Below are positions 1 to 11,097 of a stretch of DNA of 64,000 bases, piece after piece (position 1 is the stretch's first letter; each line of letters opens with the position of its first letter). The notes under the pieces are model-generated. The model was not told the DNA's origin, did no database searches, and was given only the letters and a program-made list of their open reading frames with translations. Source of the stretch: Miscanthus floridulus (lineage: Eukaryota > Streptophyta > Magnoliopsida > Poales > Poaceae). The position numbers were made by a program, and so were the translations under genes. The stretch covers positions 113,481,162 through 113,545,161 of the forward strand of contig NC_089595.1 of the NCBI RefSeq assembly GCF_019320115.1, given 5' to 3'.

Positions 1-462
1 TAGACAGTAAACTGTTCAGGATTCCAGTTTATGAGTTAGACCATTAGTTTAATCGTTCAACTCAGCAAAATAAAAACAACTAAAAAATCGAGCGGAGGCA
101 AACAGAGAAATAATATGGAAAAAAGAAAAATGTAGATATAGATGTGAACTAAAATGTAGAAAGCTATTTGTGTTTTTAGAAATATTATTTGGTGGCTGCT
201 AGTTTATTCTTGAGAGCGAGTTGGTGCCGGTCATTTTTGCTTTACCTGCAAACTGTCAGAATCTTTTGTGCTGCTCTACTGTGCATGGCCTGTTGTGTGG
301 GCTGGTGGACCTAGAAATCTATACAGCCGTTAGATGCTAGTTGGAGAGTGGAGATAAGGCAAAGTTACATTGTGACTTTGGCTCTGTTAGCTGGTCTTAC
401 GAGCCGTATTATTTCAGCGAACGAACGGTGTTTTTCTCTCGCAACAAATCAACGAACAATAC
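1..462. other. Unannotated AT-rich stretch
   Basis: No convincing gene is seen. Short open frames here have no recognisable domain. The sequence is AT-rich and differs from the GC-richer LTR fragment that begins near 463, so it is probably older flanking or transposon DNA. Confidence 0.4.
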
Positions 463-564
463 TGTCGGTGTTTCGAGTAAACATCAACGAGTGAATTTGT
501 GTTATTGCGCGTCTGTCGGTGTTTCGAGTATACACCAACGAGTGAATTTGTGTTAATGCGCGTC
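463..564. repeat. 51-bp tandem duplication at LTR end
   Basis: Two copies of a 51-bp unit (463-513 and 514-564) both begin TGTCGGTGTTTCGAGTA and end in GCGCGTC. They differ at a few bases. The unit includes the LTR terminus, so the LTR end is effectively doubled. Confidence 0.8.
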
Positions 565-1442
565 TGGGCCGGATGGTATGCTAAAAAGACACAAGGTCCC
601 TACGTCCAGTTCATGGCTGCTGCTCGTGTTATTAGCATTGAAAAGTTCGTAGTAGGAGTCACAAACGGACGAGAGAGGGATAGGTCCTAGGTCTCTGATG
701 AAAAGATTGAATAGATGCCAAGAGTTAGGTCGCTGCTCAGCTATGTGTTCGAGGTTCGATGCTAGTGATTCTGATGTGATGTGATGTGGTGTGATATGTG
801 ATGTGGTCAAATCGATCCTCTTAGTGGGGTGTCCTACTTTCCCTTTTATAGGCCAAAGGAGAGCATGGATTACGGATAGGAGAAAAGAGGAAAACGAGAG
901 GCAAAGGAAGTCCTTCAAGGGCGTCGGGTCATCCTTTTCCTCTGTGCGGGCCCCGCTGACAAGGCAGGCGGTGCCAGAGATAGCTCCACGCCGGGCGCAT
1001 GTCCGTTGACCCTGACAGGGCTGCGTTGGGTGTCTGTCAGCTGACGATGCCATGTCCTGGCATTATCAGCGGGTTGTCATGTCCCATCCCACACCGGCGG
1101 GCGGCGCGGCAGACCAAGGTGCTGATCAACGGCCATAAAGGGAGCAGGCAGCACAGTGACCGCACGTCCGTTACTGTGGGTGATGCAAGTTTTCTTCTGG
1201 ACCGTAGTGGTTGTCGTGAGCTTCCGTAAGGATCCGTGTCCGAAGGTAAATGCCGGCGCCCACAACACTATAAGGCAAATGCCGGCGCCTACAACACTGT
1301 TTGGACTCTGACATGCCTGGAAGATCGTGAAGCACCCTTCTGGCATGGCCTGACGGTACTTTCCTACAGGTGTGCAGGGTACGGTCCTTAGTATTACAGT
1401 TGACTTGAGTGCCATGCGTTATCTGCGCACGTCGTTATAAAG

Positions 1443-1605
1443 GAGTCGCGCGCAGACGTCGGGCGAGGTGGAGCTAGCCCTCGGGGGTCGGGCGAGACGG
1501 AGCCAGTCCTCAGACGTCGGGCAAGGCGGAGCCAGCCCTCAGACGTCCGGCGAGGTGAGGCCAACCCTTAGACGTCAGACGAGGCGGAGCTAGCCCTCAG
1601 ACGTT
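1443..1605. repeat. GC-rich tandem array (about 30-bp unit)
   Basis: Degenerate copies of GTCGGGCGAGGCGGAGCC followed by AGCCCTCAGAC or CCTCGGGG repeat about five times. The same unit recurs at 17795-18110. The array ends where Copia sequence starts, at a shared gc/gggc microhomology. Confidence 0.8.
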
Positions 1606-2818
1606 GGGCTTTCTTTAAGATATAGCATTTGCAACCAAAGACCAAAAAATATACAATGTTGGGCTTTCTACCATTCAAGAGCTCATATGGTGTCTTCTCT
1701 TTCAATCGGTGACAATATAGGCGGTTGCTACAATAGCAAGCCGTATTGATAGCTTCGGCCCAAAAGGATTGACTCACATTGTACTCACTAAGCATAGATC
1801 TTGCTATATCAATGAGTATTCTATTCTTCCTCTCAACAAGGCCATTTGATTGAGGTATGTACTTAGTCGAGAATTGATGTCTAATTCCAAATTTATCACA
1901 CAACTCATAAATTCTAGTGTTCTTGAACTCACTACCATTGTCACTTCTAACTCTCTTGATGGTTGTTTCAAACTCATTATGAATGCCTTTGATAAATGAT
2001 TTGAATGTTGTAAATACATCACTTTTGTCCACTAGAAAGAATACTCATGTGTATCTAGTGTAATCATCCACTATCACAAAGCCATATTTATTTCCACCAA
2101 TGCTAGTGTATTGTGTTGGTCCAAATAAATCCATGTGCAATAACTCAAATGCTTTACTAGTGCTCATCATGCTTTTCTTAGGATGGGTGTTTTCAACTTG
2201 TTTTCCGGCTTGACAAGAGCTACAAAGCTTATCCTTTTTAAACACAATATCTTTCAAGCCTCTAACCAAGTCATGCTTAACCAATCTATTCAATTATTTC
2301 ATTCCAACGTGACCAAGCCTTCTATGCCATAACCAACCTATGCTAGACTTAGTGAACAAGCATGTAGATAATTTAGCTTCACTAGCATTGAAATCTACCA
2401 AGTATAGATTCTCATATCTAAAGCCTTTGAAGATCAAGTTAGAGCCATCTACGCTTATGATCTCTACATCATCTACTCTAAATATGTATTTGAATCCAAG
2501 ATCACATAATTGAGCCATAAATAGCAAGTTGAAATTTAAGCTCTCTACTAGCAATATATTGGATATGCTCATGTCATTGGATATTGTAATCTTACCAAGC
2601 CCTTTGACTTTGACTTTGCCATTATCACCAAATGTGATACTATTATAACCATCATTGCCATTGGTGTTGATTGAGTTGAACATTCTTGCATCACCGGTCA
2701 TGTGTTGAGTGCACCCACTATCAAGAACCCAATGTCTTCCTCCGGCTTTATAATTGACCTATAAAAGAAGATCAATTCCTTTTAGATACCCAAACTTGCT
2801 TGGGTCCTTGAAGGTTAG
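1606..2818 (-). pseudogene. Copia protease-integrase fragment (element B)
   Basis: On the minus strand the frames encode, in order, a Copia aspartic protease with the motif VLDSGCTQHMTGD (just upstream of 2701), the GAG-pre-integrase zinc motif (LWHRRLGHVG, then CSSCQAGK), and the integrase core. The acidic residues are visible in FVIVDDYTRYT, RSDNGSEF and NGLVERKN, consistent with a DD35E catalytic triad. An in-frame stop near 2292 and a frameshift near 2040 break the reading frame. The sequence ends after a FGCKCYILKK motif at about 1606, so RT is absent. No functional product is expected. Confidence 0.9.
2814..2818. other. Target site duplication GTTAG (left, element C)
   Basis: Identical to 14079-14083. 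The pair brackets element C exactly at its TG...CA ends. Confidence 0.95.
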
Positions 2819-5144
2819 TGAAAGTACATCTAGCCCTTTAGTGGGTTTTGGATGATTGAATGACAACATGATTAAAGGACTAACCCATTTGCTAAGTGTG
2901 AATAGGTAATAGGTTATCTCATAGGTATTTAATGAAAGCCAAAATGATGTGTTGTTGTATAAACAATCTAGTTCAAGCACAAGCCAACAATGCAAATGGA
3001 ATTCATGTGAAGGCTTATTTCTTGTGGGATTTCCATGTACTATGTGAAAGCAAGCTCATGATTATTAGTTAATGAGACATGAGGGATTGTATATGGAATG
3101 GTCTCATATTTGAAGTTTGCTAAATTAAAATGAAAAAGATAACAATACATATGAATGGATGATTTAACACAAGATGTGACTTGATGGCTTGAGATGGTGA
3201 AGATAGCAAGGAAAGGCTTCGAGGTACTAAGCAAGGGTGAAGGGCAAGCGATGGCTTGGTGGCCGAAGAACCTAGCTAGGGTGAAGAAGAAAGTACTTGC
3301 ATTTAGTTGAGGTACTAATCAAGCTAAGATGGTCATATTGATGTGAAGAATCAAATCTATAATGAAGTATTTGATGGAAGTGACTTGATACATTTGGGAT
3401 TATTCAAATTTGATGAATGGAATCAAGTCACATGCTCAAGATGGCTATGCTCAAGAGAAAAGATCAACATCAACTTGTTAGCACCCTTACTTGATGAAGA
3501 TTGGAAGGGACGGCATCAATTCAAAAGAAATTAACTCAAGTGGTATGAATTCATTTTTCCTTCAATCTTGAGTTTAATAGGTATGCCGTACTATTAAGAG
3601 GGATGCATCATATTGATAGATAATGATTCATAAGTGCTCAAGCCAATCCATGTGAGTTTTGAGAATTTGAGCGATAAAAGTGCTAACTGATTTGTTGCTG
3701 GTCTGGCAATACCGGACGTGTCCGGTATTCATACCGGACGTGTCCGGTATTTGTCCAGCAGCTGTAAAATTGTTGTTCTCGGGTTGGTTTGTCGGGAGTT
3801 TCGACGTAGGTCGGGAGTTCCGACGGTTGGGAGTCCCGACATGGGTCGGGAGTTCCGACGTCTCGCACTTCAACAGACTTAGAGGGTTCACTGTCCTGGT
3901 CATACCGGACGTGTCCGGTATGGATGACCAGAAGCCAATGGCTAGTTTTCAAAAGCCTTGAGGGTCGGGAGTTCCGACGTCAGTCGGGAGTTCCGACATA
4001 CGTCGGGAGTTCCAACACCTCACTAACTTTAACTCAGTTACATGTTTTTCAAAATTGCTGAGGGTCGGGGGTTCCGACTTGAGTCGGGAGTTCCGACGGT
4101 CGAAAGTCCCGGCATTCTTCGGGAGTTCCGACGCCTCACAACATCACTGTAACTTAGTTACTGTTGGCACAGTGTGAGTCATACCGGACGTGTCCGGTAT
4201 GCATACCGGACGTGTCCGGTATTGCAACGGCTATAAAACGGCTAGTTTTTCAAGGGGGCTATAAATACCCCCAAGCCTCCACCTTTGGAGGCTGCTGATT
4301 CTGCTGAGATAGACACACATTTTTTAGCCTTGCCAACTCTCCTAAACCCTCTCTTAGTGAGTGTGTGATCTAAATTGCAAAATCAATTTGTGGGTTGAGA
4401 AAGAATTTGAAAAAGAGAGCAAGCCACCACTTGAGCACTTGTGCATATTGTCAATCTCGTGATTCACATTTGTTACTCTTGGACTCTTCGGTCCTAGATG
4501 GCTAGGCGTCGCCGGAGAGCAACCGAGAGATTGTGGTTGCTTCGGAAAGTTTGTAACGGTTGATTCCACCGCCTCGGAATCATTTAGTGGAAGGAGGAAA
4601 AGGAGTTGGAAAAGACTCCGGCTAGAGTTACCTTCGTGGTATCCTCTAGGGCTGACCTTCGCTGGGTCGCCCGCAGCCCCCTCAACGGAGAGTAGGACTC
4701 AAACGAGTCCGAACTTCGGTAAAACAAATATCGTGTCTTAATTCGCATTTCATTTGATATTTGTGTTGCTCTAGCTGTTCTACAGGTTCTCTGTGTATAT
4801 TGTCATCTCCATTAGGTGCCTGCAGTTTGGTTTGAAGATAGAAATCGAAAGGAGCAAGTTCAGGGCCGATCTGCAGAAATCGTGTATACCGGACACGTCC
4901 GGTATTTCCTGCCTGCACTGAAAATATTTATTCTCTGTTCTAACTTGGTGTTGCAGGGTTGTAACTTCTAGATATATTCTTTATACCTTGTTTACTTTGT
5001 GGCTAACTTGCGAGGGGTGGTAGTACTCTTAATTTGGAGTTTCCATTTTGGAAACTCCCCTTTCTAATTGTTTCCGCATTTAAAGGTGTTAATTTACAGA
5101 AACACCTATTCACCCCCCTCTAGGCGGCATCCTAGGTCCTTTCA
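2819..5144 (+). repeat. 5' LTR of element C
   Basis: Starts TGAAAGTACATC and ends CCTAGGTCCTTTCA. It is 2326 bp against 2340 bp in the 3' copy, with small indels. A TATA box (CTATAAATACCCCC) lies at 4260-4273, just downstream of the palindrome cluster at 3709-4222; an alternative CTATAAAACG occurs at 4231. It also contains many GTCGGGAGTTCCGAC imperfect palindromes (3790-4140). Confidence 0.93.
3709..4222. promoter_or_regulatory. Palindrome cluster upstream of LTR TATA box
   Basis: Five copies of ATACCGGACGTGTCCGGTAT (9-bp arms, 2-nt centre) lie at 3709, 3731, 3902, 4181 and 4203. Between them are about ten copies of a second CGG/CCG palindrome, GTCGGGAGTTCCGAC. A further copy at 4886 has an AC instead of GT centre. 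The cluster ends about 40 bp before the TATA box, so a regulatory (protein-binding) role is plausible but inferred. Confidence 0.7.
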
Positions 5145-5146
5145 AT

Positions 5147-5158
5147 TGGTATCAGGGC
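5147..5158 (+). other. Primer binding site of element C
   Basis: TGGTATCAGGGC lies 2 bp after the LTR. It differs at one position from TGGTATCAGAGC, the initiator-methionine tRNA complement used by most plant Copia elements. Confidence 0.85.
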
Positions 5159-5196
5159 GAGGTTCTCACCTAAAGCTTCACCGCCGTGAGAAAAGG

Positions 5197-7191
5197 ATGT
5201 CGACGCCTATCGAGTTGGAGCCGGTGCTTCTCCAAAATGATGGTTCAAACTTTCTAACTTGGTCAATACATGTACTCAATGCTTTTAGAGATATTAGTCC
5301 TCTTGTTGAGCATATTGTGGATGCAAGCATACCTCTTTCTATAGTTGATTGGAGCAACTACAAAAATTTGTCAAAAGAGGAAGAGATATGCGTGCAACTC
5401 AATGCTCAAGCTATTAATATTATTTTGAGTACATTGAGTGTAGAGGTTCAAGATGAGGCAATCTTCAATGGACAACCACCTCCGGAGAGTGCTCATCTCA
5501 TTTGGACTAGACTTTTTGATTTGTATGGAAAATCCAAATGTGATGATGCACTTGAGATTGAGTCAATGGAAAGTATGTCCATTGTGTCATCATACAGCAA
5601 AGAAGCCTCACAAAACCTCAAGAGTGCCGAGCCGGAGCAAGAAGTGCAAGCAGCGCATGACCAGCTGTCTGCCTGCACATACCGGACGTGTCCGGTATTC
5701 CTACCGAACGTGTCCGGTATGGCCGAGGCAGCAGACCAGCAAACAGCTGTTTGCAACGATGCTCAAGCCCGGTGGCAACCAAGTGATGAGTCAATCTCAG
5801 TATCTCATGATACTCATCACTTGTGTCTCATGGCCAAGAAAAGCAAGAAGAAGAGTAACAAGAAAGATCAAGAAAAGGAGAAGGCTCAAGTGGATGATCA
5901 AGATAAGAGTGATATTGAAGTTGAAGACAACTACAACCTTGATCATCTCAACCATAAAGACAAGTTCATCATCATGAAGATAGTTGAAAAGAATGATGAG
6001 CTTGAAGAAGAGATTGAGAAGCAAGAGCAATCGCTTCAAAATCAAGAAAAGTTTCTCATCTCCAAATTGCAAGAGCTAAAGGCAATAAATGAGAGGTATG
6101 AAAAATTATCAATTAAGCATGCTTTAGTTACTAACTCCTCTTCTAGTGTTTCACAACTAGAGAAGGAAAACTTTGAGCTCAAGGCAAGGCTAGATGAACT
6201 ATCAAGCAAGTATAATGAGCTACAAGCAAATTATGTTCATCTAAAGTGCTCTCATGAGGAAGTAGTAGAATCAAGCATCATGCTTGAGGTGGCTCATGAG
6301 GTTGTGATTACATCAGTAAAATTCTCTCAACCTCTCACACATCCGCTCACTAGTACACCATCTCAATTAAATATTTCTTGTACTAATGAATGTGCTCCTC
6401 AAGCAAGCCAATCTTCGATTGAGCTAAATCTTATAGAAAACATAGAGCTCAAAGAAGAAGTGCAAAGATTAAAGAAAGATGTGATTTGGTTGAAGGGTAA
6501 GGAGAAAGCACAACCTTCTCAAGATAACCGTGATAACATGGTGAAGAAGCTTGAGAAGGGTTCAAACCTTGCTTCCTCCAAAGCCCAACAAAAGAATCAC
6601 ATCTCAAGCAAGGCCAACACAACCAAGAGCAAGAAACATGGAAAAAGGATGTGCTATGGTTGTGGATTGTATGGACATGAGTGGGCTATGTGTCCACACA
6701 AGAGTTGGGCCGACAAGGTTGAAGCCGCCAATCAAAAGGCTTCTACCAAGGAGGCCAAGCAAGTGAAGAGTCATGGACAAAGTGCTTGTCTCATGAGCAA
6801 GAAATTGGGGCATCTTACCAAGAAATGCCCAATGTACAAAGAAGCAAAAAAGGAAGCCCAAGTTGCAACTAGAAGATGCTATGGGTGCAATGAGATGGGC
6901 CATAAGGTTGATAGATGTCCATACAAGCAAAGCAAGCATAGAGCACACAAAGGCCACATATGCTATGCTTGTAGAAGAAAGGGGCATCTAAGCTATGAAT
7001 GCCCAAACGGTAAAACTCCTAAGCCAAACACATTTGTTTATAATGATATGCTTAGGAAGACCACAAATGGAGTTAGCACTAGTAAGGTGATGTGTTCACC
7101 ACTAACTAATGCTAAAGCCATTTGGGTGCCTAAGCACTTGTTGACTAACTCAAAAGGACCCAACAAGAGTTGGGTACCAAAATGTGCTTAG
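5197..7191 (+). CDS. Gag polyprotein of element C (intact)
   Basis: An uninterrupted frame of 664 residues starts at the ATG 38 bp after the primer site; an upstream in-frame ATG at 5068 lies within the LTR and is less likely. The N-terminus reads like a Copia capsid (NDGSNFLTWSIHVLNAF). A lysine-rich, strongly charged coiled coil spans roughly residues 220-450. The C-terminal third holds zinc knuckles near residues 486 (CYGCGLYGHEWAMC), 561 (CYGCNEMGHKVDRC) and 589 (CYACRRKGHLSYEC), plus a degenerate one near 530. Such proteins package element RNA in virus-like particles. Two LTR-type palindromes (5679-5720) are read through in frame. It ends without fusing to pol, and no pol follows. Confidence 0.88.
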   Translation: MSTPIELEPVLLQNDGSNFLTWSIHVLNAFRDISPLVEHIVDASIPLSIVDWSNYKNLSKEEEICVQLNAQAINIILSTLSVEVQDEAIFNGQPPPESAHLIWTRLFDLYGKSKCDDALEIESMESMSIVSSYSKEASQNLKSAEPEQEVQAAHDQLSACTYRTCPVFLPNVSGMAEAADQQTAVCNDAQARWQPSDESISVSHDTHHLCLMAKKSKKKSNKKDQEKEKAQVDDQDKSDIEVEDNYNLDHLNHKDKFIIMKIVEKNDELEEEIEKQEQSLQNQEKFLISKLQELKAINERYEKLSIKHALVTNSSSSVSQLEKENFELKARLDELSSKYNELQANYVHLKCSHEEVVESSIMLEVAHEVVITSVKFSQPLTHPLTSTPSQLNISCTNECAPQASQSSIELNLIENIELKEEVQRLKKDVIWLKGKEKAQPSQDNRDNMVKKLEKGSNLASSKAQQKNHISSKANTTKSKKHGKRMCYGCGLYGHEWAMCPHKSWADKVEAANQKASTKEAKQVKSHGQSACLMSKKLGHLTKKCPMYKEAKKEAQVATRRCYGCNEMGHKVDRCPYKQSKHRAHKGHICYACRRKGHLSYECPNGKTPKPNTFVYNDMLRKTTNGVSTSKVMCSPLTNAKAIWVPKHLLTNSKGPNKSWVPKCA

Positions 7192-9267
7192 GTTGATAAT
7201 GTAGGTACTTGGTGGTGAGATGAAAGTTTCGGGGTGGTTGAGCAAGCAATTTGATAATATTCACTCAATCTATCAACCAATTCTCATCATAATCTCTTAT
7301 ATGGTTGACCCGAAGATAATTCAATGAACATATCATATATTTCATCCTCACCATTGGTAACAAGTACCTAAACCTTGTAGGATAGCCACTTTGTTCGTTT
7401 CGTGTTCTATAGTTCAAAAATAGGTACATTTGTGAAATAATGAAAGTGGCTAATTAATTTCACTTGAGATTTATCATGTTTGCCATATGATGCTTTTGAT
7501 CGCTCTCTAGTAGAGTAATTTATTTGTTGAGATGCTAGTATACAATAAATAATAAAGCTAAATAAAGAATCACAAGCAGCAAATTAATTGGTTATGTCTT
7601 GCACCTATCAGACGTGTCCGATATTACTATCGGACGTGTCCGGTATGGCCAGGGACAGAAAGTCAGTGTTTTTGTCCTGTGTATTCCGGACATGTTCGGT
7701 ATACTACCGGACATGTCCGGTATTGCATGGACCAGAACACTAATTGTGTTGCAACTGAGTATTCGATCCATACATTTTTCATATATCCCTAACATACTCA
7801 GAAGCTTGTGTTTTATCAAATCTAAGTGGATTGTGAGCATCTCTTAAACTCACTTTTAAATATGGCAATCTTATTTGGTTTATGTCAAAATGAAAATTGG
7901 CTCTCAATTTCTTATCAGAATAAAAGTGCTTGTTGAAAGTCATTCAAAATACTTGAAGCACTTATTTAGGGGGAGCTAAATTTCTATTTTGCACCATTGT
8001 GGACTAACAAATTTATCTAGAACTCTTTGTAGTCCTTTGGATGAAAAATTGAATTTGTATCAAGCATGATTACTTGGCAATCAAGGTCAACATAAAGATT
8101 ATCATGCCATGTATCTTCTTAGTGGTATTCTTGTGGGCTCAAGGCAAAGGTATGTTTTTACATACATGCATTGTAAGTGCATCTAAGGCCCTTTATATGT
8201 TAGAATGTGCATTTGTGTGACATAGGAGAGATGTTTTTCAAAACCCATAACTAGCATGTGTAGGTGGTGTGAATTTGAAAAACTATTTGAATCTTGGTCT
8301 TTGCGACCTAGCCCTGTCATGTGGTGATTATAGCTCTCCTTGATTGTTTGATCGGCTAATCACACATGACATGGTTTTCTTAAGTCCACAATCTACTTTG
8401 TCTCACTTTATCTCTCTCAAGCAAGCAAATTATTGATTATGCCATATATTTGGAAAAGAGAAAATAAATTGATGGCATTCAATAAGAAAAGTGATAGTAC
8501 TCGGTTTGGATCAAGATCATACACCTTTTTGGACTGAGCAACAACAGAGAAAGGGATTGGAAGAGTGAGAACACATTTTGGAATTATTTGGGCCAGCCCG
8601 TGAATACCGGACGTGTCCGGTATGATACCGGACGTGTCCGGTATGAGCGGGACTATAAAAATAGAGCATACCCCTTTGGCCCAAACAGACTTGCCTCCTC
8701 CAAATCAACCAGCCGATGCCCTTCTTCCCACCTAGGGTGACCAAGGATTTCACCAAGGAAAAGAGAGAGAGGGAGATTGCATTAGAGAAGGCTTGGATCA
8801 AGGATTGAAGGCCCGTGGATTTGGATTTCACATCGCTCTCTCTTCTCTCCTCTCAAGGTACCCTAATCACGAACCTCATCCGATCTACATGGTCAATGCA
8901 TGATTTTAAAATTCCTTCGGTGATTGTGCTGCATTGGTGATGAAGAAGCAATGCCCAAAGTTTGGTTATAATCCGTGTTGGTTTGAATCAGGGAACCCTA
9001 GTTAGGGTTGCTGGTGGCCCATACTGAACGTGTCCGGTATGACCCAGTAGAGCAGGCTCTCTGCTTCCTTTGATTCAATGCCATCATAGAATTGTATATT
9101 AGGCACAGTTTCTTCTGTATCTATGTTTTGCAAACCTTGTGACAATGGTGTGTCGAGGTGATTGTAAAACCTTGGATAAAAGAATCTATGTCTAATTACA
9201 ATTCAAGAATAAGTTATGGGCATGTATCTAAAATTCTTTGGAAATCTTTGGATACAGGACAGCAGCC
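7192..9267 (+). other. Non-coding spacer between gag and second ORF of element C
   Basis: No supported gene lies in these 2 kb, where pol would normally lie. It holds degenerate and perfect copies of the LTR palindrome at about 7604-7645, 7684-7724, 8604-8623 and 8625-8644, with another half-copy near 9029. A GGGGGAG tract occurs at about 7970. The palindrome pair at 8604-8644 is followed by CTATAAAAAT, an arrangement like that of the LTR promoter. Confidence 0.6.
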
Positions 9268-11097
9268 ATGAGTGGACGACAGGAGCCGAGGTCCAAGCAC
9301 AGGCATGATCCAGCACTTGAGAAGTACAAGAAGGTGAGACAGGATATGCATCCTGGATTTCAGCCGACCAGCAGGAGGACCACCAGGGCTGCCTCTAGTG
9401 CAGCAGCTCAGTATGCAGAGGGGTCCGGGAGCTCTTCTTCTGACACAGACACTTATGAGTTCAAAGTGGAGTCTAGAGATGAAAGAAAGAGGAAGAGCAC
9501 TGACAGAGGATCAGATGGTGATAGCTCAGATGAGGAGTAGGAGATTGAGGAGGAGTCAGTTCCTCCAGTTCAGCACCAGCCTGGTCAGGGGATGCATTAT
9601 GGTCTTCTTGAGACACGTCTGCCCAATGTGCCCTCCTATGTTCCCCGAGTTGATTACAGAGGAAATGGTATGACCAGGAGAGCTAGAGATGAGCGAAGGG
9701 TTGATTTGAGAGGCTTACCTAAGGTTCAGTATGATCACCGCTTCCAGACAGCCTTTCACCTAGACTTCTACTCCAGTGTGATTCTCACTAGAAACCCTGT
9801 GATTGCCAGGTCTCAGTGGATTGACTAGCAGTACGTCAGAGAGTTGCAGAAGGCCTCAGTTGATCATGCCATTGCTATTTGTCAGCGCACTGGGGTTTAT
9901 GAGATCATGGAGTTCCAGCATGACTGGAACATAGAGGTAGTAGCTCAGTTCTATGCTACTCTGTTTGTTGAGGAGGATGAGTGGCGGATGCACTAGATGC
10001 TTGAGGGCCAGTGGTACAGTGTTGACTATGATGTTTTTGCCGCCTAGCTTGGCTTCTCAGAGGATGATCTCTAGAGGGATAGGATCCACACCGAGCAGGT
10101 GTTACCCCCTGAGCAGCTCGCATATATGTATCCTCCTGGTGGTGAGAGAGGAGCTGTGGGGAAGGTTCTAGGTCTTCACCCTACCTACAGGTACCTGGAC
10201 AGGATGTTCAGAAAGACTATTGACTGCAAGGGTGGAGACAAGGGCAACATTGCTAATTACTCCAGGAACCTACTCCATAGGATGGCACCTGATGCTCGGC
10301 CCTTCAGCGTGTTTGATTTTATTTGGTCCGAGAACAGGAGTGTGGGAGAGAGGCCCCTCAAGGGCTATGGTTTTGCTCCTTATATCATGCATATGATTGA
10401 GCAGGTGATAGGGCACACATTCGAGTATGATAAGATTCACAAGGCCCTGAAGATTATTACAGATCTACCTAAGACAGGGTTACCTCCAGTAGGACCAGGA
10501 GGAGCAGCAGCAGCACCAGAGGCAGATGCACCTGGGAGTGGTGCACCAGCAGGAGCTTCATCTTCACCACGTGCTCCTTCACATTCTACTTCACGCCGTG
10601 GCAGTCCTCCCTCGCCTATCCGTAGGCTTTTCAGCTCCATATTTGGGATGTGCCGTGACATCCAGACTAGGCAGCAGAAGGAGAGGGAGGCTAGGAGGAA
10701 GGACACTTGGACTTTGAAGCAAATTACTTCTAATCTTGAGCTTGATCCTCCTAGATCTCCTCTATCAGATGAGGCAGCTAGTGAGCCTGAGACCGAGGAG
10801 CAGCAGCAGGCTAGATATGATAGAGAGTATGTTGAGTTCATACAGCGACAGCAGCAGCAGCAGGCACCTGAGCACCCTGACACTCTACCACTTTAGGCTC
10901 GTGTGCCTACTCACTCTCAGCCACGTCCCAACACTGCAGACGACTATGCTACAGATTGGTGGAGTGACTTGACAGGTGGTGGCAGCTACTACGGCTCTGG
11001 TGGCTACGACCCATCTGGTGCCGGTGGTTCTCGTCCGGCTGGTGTTACCCGCTCTGATGACGAAGATGCTAGGAGAGATGATGATGATGATGAGTGA
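9268..11097 (+). pseudogene. Second ORF of element C, plant transposon-type protein, decayed
   Basis: One frame runs from ATGAGTGGACGACAG to TGA at 11095 (about 609 codons) but contains six internal stops, at about 9538, 9826, 9994, 10045, 10072 and 10894. Every one is TAG. The N-terminus is basic and serine-rich. The middle has the phrase DWNIEVVAQFYATLFVEED, which resembles the domain annotated in plant genomes as putative plant transposon protein. The C-terminus has polyglutamine and acidic (DDDDDE) tails. In Sireviruses a post-pol ORF is sometimes called envelope-like; I see no convincing signal peptide or transmembrane segment. Function unknown. Confidence 0.65.

Larger units (their letters stand above)
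463..1605 (-). mobile_element. Gypsy-type LTR fragment, reversed
   Basis: The plus-strand start TGTCGGTGTTTCGAG matches the inverse of a U5 end of the form ...CACCGACA, which is also how the Gypsy LTRs later in this window end. A reversed TATA-like box (CTATAAAAGGG read on the minus strand) lies near 839-849. The fragment has no internal coding domain. Its last 165 bp is a tandem array of about 30-bp units containing GTCGGGCGAGGCGGAGC. It is cut at about 1605, where truncated Copia coding sequence begins. The related fragment at 17712-18130 shares the segment with GACTTGAGTGCC, CGTTATAAAGGAGTCGCG and the array. The family name is not certain. Confidence 0.55.

Noticed and set aside
3680..3961. 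Cysteine-containing small ORFs made of repeated YRTCPVFIPDVSG-like phrases
   Set aside because: These are translations of the LTR palindromes in several frames, not small secreted peptides.
3709..4222. CRISPR-like array of regularly repeated palindromes
   Set aside because: Spacing is irregular, spacers are not unique, and the organism is a plant; it is an LTR palindrome cluster.
9268..11097. Stop-codon reassignment or readthrough explaining six TAG codons
   Set aside because: A plant nuclear genome uses TAG as stop, the contexts show no common readthrough signal, and CAG deamination explains all six.
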